64,000 nucleotides of DNA from Gammaproteobacteria bacterium (GTDB lineage Bacteria > Pseudomonadota > Gammaproteobacteria > Steroidobacterales > Foliamicaceae): contig VXSK01000004.1 in the NCBI GenBank assembly GCA_009838035.1, positions 62,001-126,000 of the forward strand. The letters are read 5' to 3'. Below, piece after piece: positions 60,772 to 64,000 of this stretch (position 1 is the first letter of the stretch; each line of letters begins with the position of its first letter). The position numbers and the translations under genes are program-made. Below the pieces are notes generated by a model. That model worked only from the letters and a program-made list of their open reading frames with translations. It searched no databases and was not told the origin of the DNA.

Positions 60772-61575
60772 TTGCGACACTACGAAATCATGCTTCTGAT
60801 CCATCCGGATCAGAGTGAGCGGGCCCGCGTAATGATGGATCGTTACGTGGGCATCATTGAAGGCGGCCAGGGCCAGGTTCATCGCAACGAGGACCTGGGA
60901 AGGCGCATGCTGGCCTATCCCATCGCCAAGGTGCAAAAGGCGCACTACATGCTGCTGAACGTAGAGTGCGGGCAGGACACTCTGGACGAGCTGGTGGGCG
61001 CGTTGCACTTCAGCGACGCGGTCCTGCGCCACCTGGTTGTGCGCCGCGAAGAGGCGGTCACCGACAAGTCGGTTCTGGCCAGGGCGGCCGAGAAGGAGGC
61101 GGCGCGTGAAAACCGCGAGTTTCCGTACGACAAGGAACTCGCACATGGACGCCGCGCGAAGCGCGAGGAAGCCGGCGAGTCGGAAGACAAGGCGAAGGCA
61201 GCCGCCGAAGACGAGTCGGCTTCCGAGGACGCATCGGCTTCCGAGGACGCGCCGGCTGCCGAGGATGCGACCGCGCCCGAGGACGCGCCGGAAGCCGAAG
61301 CCACCGGGACGGACGATGCGGCTCCGGAAGGCGATCCGGCGCCGGAATCTCAAGACGAGTCCGCTGATGCGTCGGACGAGCCGGACCCGGCGGTGGAAGA
61401 CGAGCAAGCCGCGGATGAAGCCGATACTGCAGAGGAGGACGCGCCGGACGCTTCCGCCGATGAGCCCGCCGTGGAAGCGGACAGCCAGACCGATGACGAA
61501 ACCGGGGAAGGCGATGCGCCAGCCGACGATGCCGCCGCCGGGGGCGACGAGGCCCCGAAGGAGGAGAAGGAATGA
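60772..61575 (+). CDS. rpsF: 30S ribosomal protein S6 with a long acidic tail
   Basis: A 267-residue protein, about twice the usual S6 length. Residues 1 to ~105 are a normal S6 ([51 protein letters not shown]). After a short basic linker (HGRRAKREE), about 140 residues of Asp/Glu/Ala/Pro/Ser low complexity follow. In E. coli S6 receives glutamates post-translationally from RimK; here an acidic tail is gene-encoded. TTG start at 60772 with GAGGAG upstream. Confidence 0.93.
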   Translation: MRHYEIMLLIHPDQSERARVMMDRYVGIIEGGQGQVHRNEDLGRRMLAYPIAKVQKAHYMLLNVECGQDTLDELVGALHFSDAVLRHLVVRREEAVTDKSVLARAAEKEAARENREFPYDKELAHGRRAKREEAGESEDKAKAAAEDESASEDASASEDAPAAEDATAPEDAPEAEATGTDDAAPEGDPAPESQDESADASDEPDPAVEDEQAADEADTAEEDAPDASADEPAVEADSQTDDETGEGDAPADDAAAGGDEAPKEEKE

Positions 61576-61799
61576 ACCGCTACAACCGCCGTCGCCGCTA
61601 CTGCAAGTTCACGGCCGAGGGGATCAAGGAGATCGACTACAAGGACGTGGGGCTGCTTCGGCAGTTCGTGACCGAGACGGGCAAGATCATTCCCGCCCGT
61701 ACCACCGGAACCTCCGCGAAATACCAGAGGCAGCTCGCGCTTGCCGTGAAGCGGGCCCGCTATCTCGCCCTGCTGCCTTACACTGACCAGCAGAAGTAA
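61572..61799 (+). CDS. rpsR: 30S ribosomal protein S18
   Basis: A 75-residue S18: [66 protein letters not shown]. It binds next to S6 on the platform. ATGA overlap with rpsF ensures coupled synthesis of the S6-S18 pair. Confidence 0.97.
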   Translation: MNRYNRRRRYCKFTAEGIKEIDYKDVGLLRQFVTETGKIIPARTTGTSAKYQRQLALAVKRARYLALLPYTDQQK

Positions 61800-61806
61800 G
61801 GCCGTC

Positions 61807-62469
61807 ATGCGGATCATTCTCCTGGAAACAGTCGAGAGCCTCGGCGGAATCGGGGACATCGTGGACGTGCGCGCGGGATACGGGCGCAACTACCTGCTGC
61901 CGCAGGGCAAGGCGGCGCCCGCCACTGAAGAGCAGATCGCCGCGTTCGAAGAGCGGCGCTCCGAATTGATGGCGATGGAAAGGGAACGCATGGCCGCCAC
62001 CACGGCCCGGGCGGCGCAGGTGCAGGCGGTTCTGCCGCTCACCATCGTCGCCAACGCCGGCCCGGTGGGCAAGCTGTACGGTTCGGTCGGTCCCGCGGAG
62101 ATTTCCGCCGGTTTCGAGGAAGCCGGCGTGGAAGTGTCGCGCTCGGAAGTGCAGATGCCCGACGGTCCGATCAAGGAACTGGGCGAGCATCCCGTTACGC
62201 TCAAGCTGCATGCCGACGTGCAGCAGGAGGCCACGATCCGCGTGGTCGGACAGGCGGGCGAGACGGAAGTGTTGCCGGGGGCCGAGCCGCTGCCCGCGGA
62301 CGAGGACGAGGATGCGGAAACGGAAGATACGTTGCCGACGGCCGCGGACGCCGCCACGGACACGGCCGGGGAAGTTCGGGAGTCGGAATCGACGGCCGAT
62401 GAGGAGGTTGAAGAAACCGCCGGGGCCGAGCCGCAGGTTCTGGCCGATGATTCCGCCGGAGATGGCTGA
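61807..62469 (+). CDS. rplI: 50S ribosomal protein L9 with an acidic C-terminal extension
   Basis: A 220-residue protein. Residues 1-150 are typical L9 (MRIILLETVESLGGIGDIVDVRAGYGRNYLLPQGKA, linker helix, C-domain KELGEHPVTLKLHADV). The remaining ~70 residues are Asp/Glu/Ala/Thr-rich, similar in composition to the S6 tail of the same operon. The stop overlaps dnaB by 8 bases. Confidence 0.94.
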   Translation: MRIILLETVESLGGIGDIVDVRAGYGRNYLLPQGKAAPATEEQIAAFEERRSELMAMERERMAATTARAAQVQAVLPLTIVANAGPVGKLYGSVGPAEISAGFEEAGVEVSRSEVQMPDGPIKELGEHPVTLKLHADVQQEATIRVVGQAGETEVLPGAEPLPADEDEDAETEDTLPTAADAATDTAGEVRESESTADEEVEETAGAEPQVLADDSAGDG

Positions 62470-63868
62470 GAACGGCGATCTTCTTCCCTCTTCGGTTGAC
62501 GCCGAGCGTGCCCTGCTTGGCGGCCTGATGCTGGAGAACGATACCTGGGATGAGGTGGCGGATCTGCTGGCGGGCGGCGATTTCTCCCGCGACGACCACC
62601 GCCTGATTTTCGGCGCGATAAGCGACCTCATCAACGGCGGCAAACACTGCGACAACCTGACCGTATGCGAGCATCTCCGCTCGCGCGAACAACTGGACGA
62701 CGCCGGCGGCGCCGGATATGTCGGGAATCTGCTGATCGGCACGCCCAGTGCGGCCAACGTCGAGACCTACGCCCGGATCGTTCGCGACATGTCGATACTG
62801 CGCCAGCTGGCGCGGGCGGGGAGGCGGATTACCGGGCGGGTGCTGAAGACCGGCGGCAGGGAAGCCGAGGAACTTCTGGAGGAAGCGGAGCGGGAAATCT
62901 TCCAGATCAACGAGCAGAGTTACAAGGGCGACCTCGACGACCTGGGCATGGGCGAGGCGTTTCGCGCCGAACTGGTCAACTGGCTGCGCGAGCGGGAGAA
63001 AAGCGGCGAGGCGGTGACCGGCGTGGCCACGGGGCTGACCGATTTCGACAACCTGACGGCCGGCCTTCAGAATGGCGACCTGGTCATACTGGCCGGGCGT
63101 CCATCACTGGGCAAGACGTCCCTGGCCCTGACGATCGCGCAATCGGCCGTATTGAGCCAGAAGCCGGTATCGGCCCTGCTGTTCAGCCTTGAGATGCCCA
63201 AGAAGCAGATCGCGCTGCGGCTGCTTTCCTCGCTGGGGGAAATCGACCATGCGGATCTTCGCATCGGGAAGATCGGGCGTAACTGGAGCAAGGTCAACAG
63301 CGCGCTGAACATGCTGAAGGAAGCGCCGCTTTTGATCGACGATTCCCAGTTGCTGACTCCCGACCGGATCCGCTCGCGGGCCAGGCGGGTATCGCGGTCC
63401 GAGTCGCGCGCCGGCCGCAGGCTGGGCCTGGTCCTGGTGGACTACCTGCAACTGATCGATGCGTCGCCCACCGAACGGCGCGACGTCAACCGGGCCATAG
63501 AGCTTGGCGCCATTTCCAAGTCCCTCAAGGCCTTGGCGCGCGAACTGGACGTGCCCGTCGTGGTCCTGTCGCAGTTGAATCGCGAGGTGGAACGACGCCC
63601 GGATCGGCGCGTGCAACTTTCCGACCTGCGCGATTCTGGGGCAATCGAGCAGGATGCCGATGTCGTTGCGTTTGTGACATTGCCGGAGAGCCAGGAGAAA
63701 CAGGATCTCTACCACGTCAACAAGCGCGTTCTGCACGTGGCCAAGCAGCGCAACGGGCCCACCGGCGAATGCGAGGTGTACTTCGAAAGCGCCTGCATGC
63801 GCTTTCGCGACCTGCAGCCCGGCGACGCCGAGGAAGAGCTGCCACCGGCTCCTTCCGTGGAGTATTAG
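62462..63868 (+). CDS. dnaB: Replicative DNA helicase
   Basis: A 468-residue hexameric helicase: N-terminal domain (SSVDAERALLGGLMLENDTWDEV), linker helix, RecA core with Walker A AGRPSLGKTS, Walker B LVLVDYLQLI and the arginine-finger region LSQLNREVERRPDRRVQLSDLRDSGAIEQDAD. It unwinds the replication fork. ATG 62462 overlaps the rplI end by 8 bases. Confidence 0.97.
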   Translation: MAENGDLLPSSVDAERALLGGLMLENDTWDEVADLLAGGDFSRDDHRLIFGAISDLINGGKHCDNLTVCEHLRSREQLDDAGGAGYVGNLLIGTPSAANVETYARIVRDMSILRQLARAGRRITGRVLKTGGREAEELLEEAEREIFQINEQSYKGDLDDLGMGEAFRAELVNWLREREKSGEAVTGVATGLTDFDNLTAGLQNGDLVILAGRPSLGKTSLALTIAQSAVLSQKPVSALLFSLEMPKKQIALRLLSSLGEIDHADLRIGKIGRNWSKVNSALNMLKEAPLLIDDSQLLTPDRIRSRARRVSRSESRAGRRLGLVLVDYLQLIDASPTERRDVNRAIELGAISKSLKALARELDVPVVVLSQLNREVERRPDRRVQLSDLRDSGAIEQDADVVAFVTLPESQEKQDLYHVNKRVLHVAKQRNGPTGECEVYFESACMRFRDLQPGDAEEELPPAPSVEY

Positions 63869-63891
63869 GGCCCGTTAACATCGGGCCCTAA
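63865..63891 (+). terminator. Hairpin at the dnaB stop codon
   Basis: TTAGGGCCCG (63865-63874) and CGGGCCCTAA (63882-63891) form a perfect 10-bp stem with a 7-base loop, starting inside the last codons of dnaB. No U-run follows, so it is at most a weak or 3'-protecting terminator. Confidence 0.5.
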
Positions 63892-63918
63892 GGCGCCAGC
63901 GAACATCGCAAGTACTCC

Positions 63919-64000
63919 ATGGAGGCAGGGGAGGGCGAAATCAGTAATACCGCCGACCGGGTGCTGGAAGCATTCGCTCCGAACGGTCCGCTGTCGTCCG
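63919..64000 (+). CDS. Start of a probable DinG-family helicase (cut by window edge)
   Basis: An ATG at 63919 opens a frame of 27 codons to the window end with TADRVLEAFAPNGPLSS. This resembles the N-terminal segment of DinG/YoaA-type ATP-dependent helicases, where a short helix is followed by a GPL sequence before the Q motif. Only the first residues are visible, so the call is tentative. Confidence 0.4.
   Translation, partial: MEAGEGEISNTADRVLEAFAPNGPLSS

Overview
The window is a high-GC chromosomal segment from a gammaproteobacterium, probably an uncultured, possibly marine or host-associated lineage. The class assignment rests on gene order: lepB-rnc-era-recO, miaA-hfq-hflX-hflK-hflC-purA, rnr/rpsF-rpsR-rplI-dnaB, sdh genes with sdhE, and ygfZ beside sdhC. 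The lineage guess is inference only. Coding density is very high. No gene-free stretch exceeds about 175 bases, and many neighbouring genes overlap by 4 bases.

Layout. 1-189 is the 3' end of prfB. 173-13760 is an accessory catabolic-looking cluster organised as two divergent operons. The leftward one holds a TonB receptor, an AllA-like protein, a bicupin, an M24 creatinase/aminopeptidase-like enzyme, a 92-aa protein and an APC permease. The rightward one holds a methyltransferase, a CMD protein, a bicupin, an ADC-like protein, an alpha/beta-hydrolase, a bicupin, a second M24 enzyme and a second CMD protein. The set contains three bicupins, two M24 proteins and two CMD proteins, and it is the best candidate here for an undescribed pathway. 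13783-16501 is a less GC-rich defence-like patch with a PD-(D/E)XK nuclease, a higBA toxin-antitoxin pair and an orphan. 16526-21795 (minus strand) carries an exported protein, an NCS2 permease fused to an ATPase-like domain, a CpeT-like protein, a Tat-exported nitrilase homologue without its catalytic Cys, and purU.

21876-27134 carries lysS, a BCCT transporter, an ADP/ATP-carrier-like MFS protein and vapBC. 27144-36100 carries a DUF1684 protein, a flavin-type oxidase, a UDG-like protein, a PLP dehydratase, a second TonB receptor, a group II PLP decarboxylase and an AAHS-like MFS transporter. 36097-47490 carries ygfZ, sdhCDA, trpE, trpG, several unknowns, then sdhB, sdhE and a YgfX-like gene. 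The sdh operon is therefore split by about 6.5 kb.

47661-63868 is conserved housekeeping: lepB, rnc, era, recO, mutL, miaA, hfq, hflX, hflK, hflC, purA, paaI, tRNA-Leu(CAG), an N-terminally short rnr, rpsF, rpsR, rplI and dnaB, followed by the start of a probable DinG-type helicase. S6 and L9 both carry long genetically encoded acidic tails. Two copies of a roughly 100-bp hairpin repeat with co-varying arms lie at 8580-8689 and 47511-47609.
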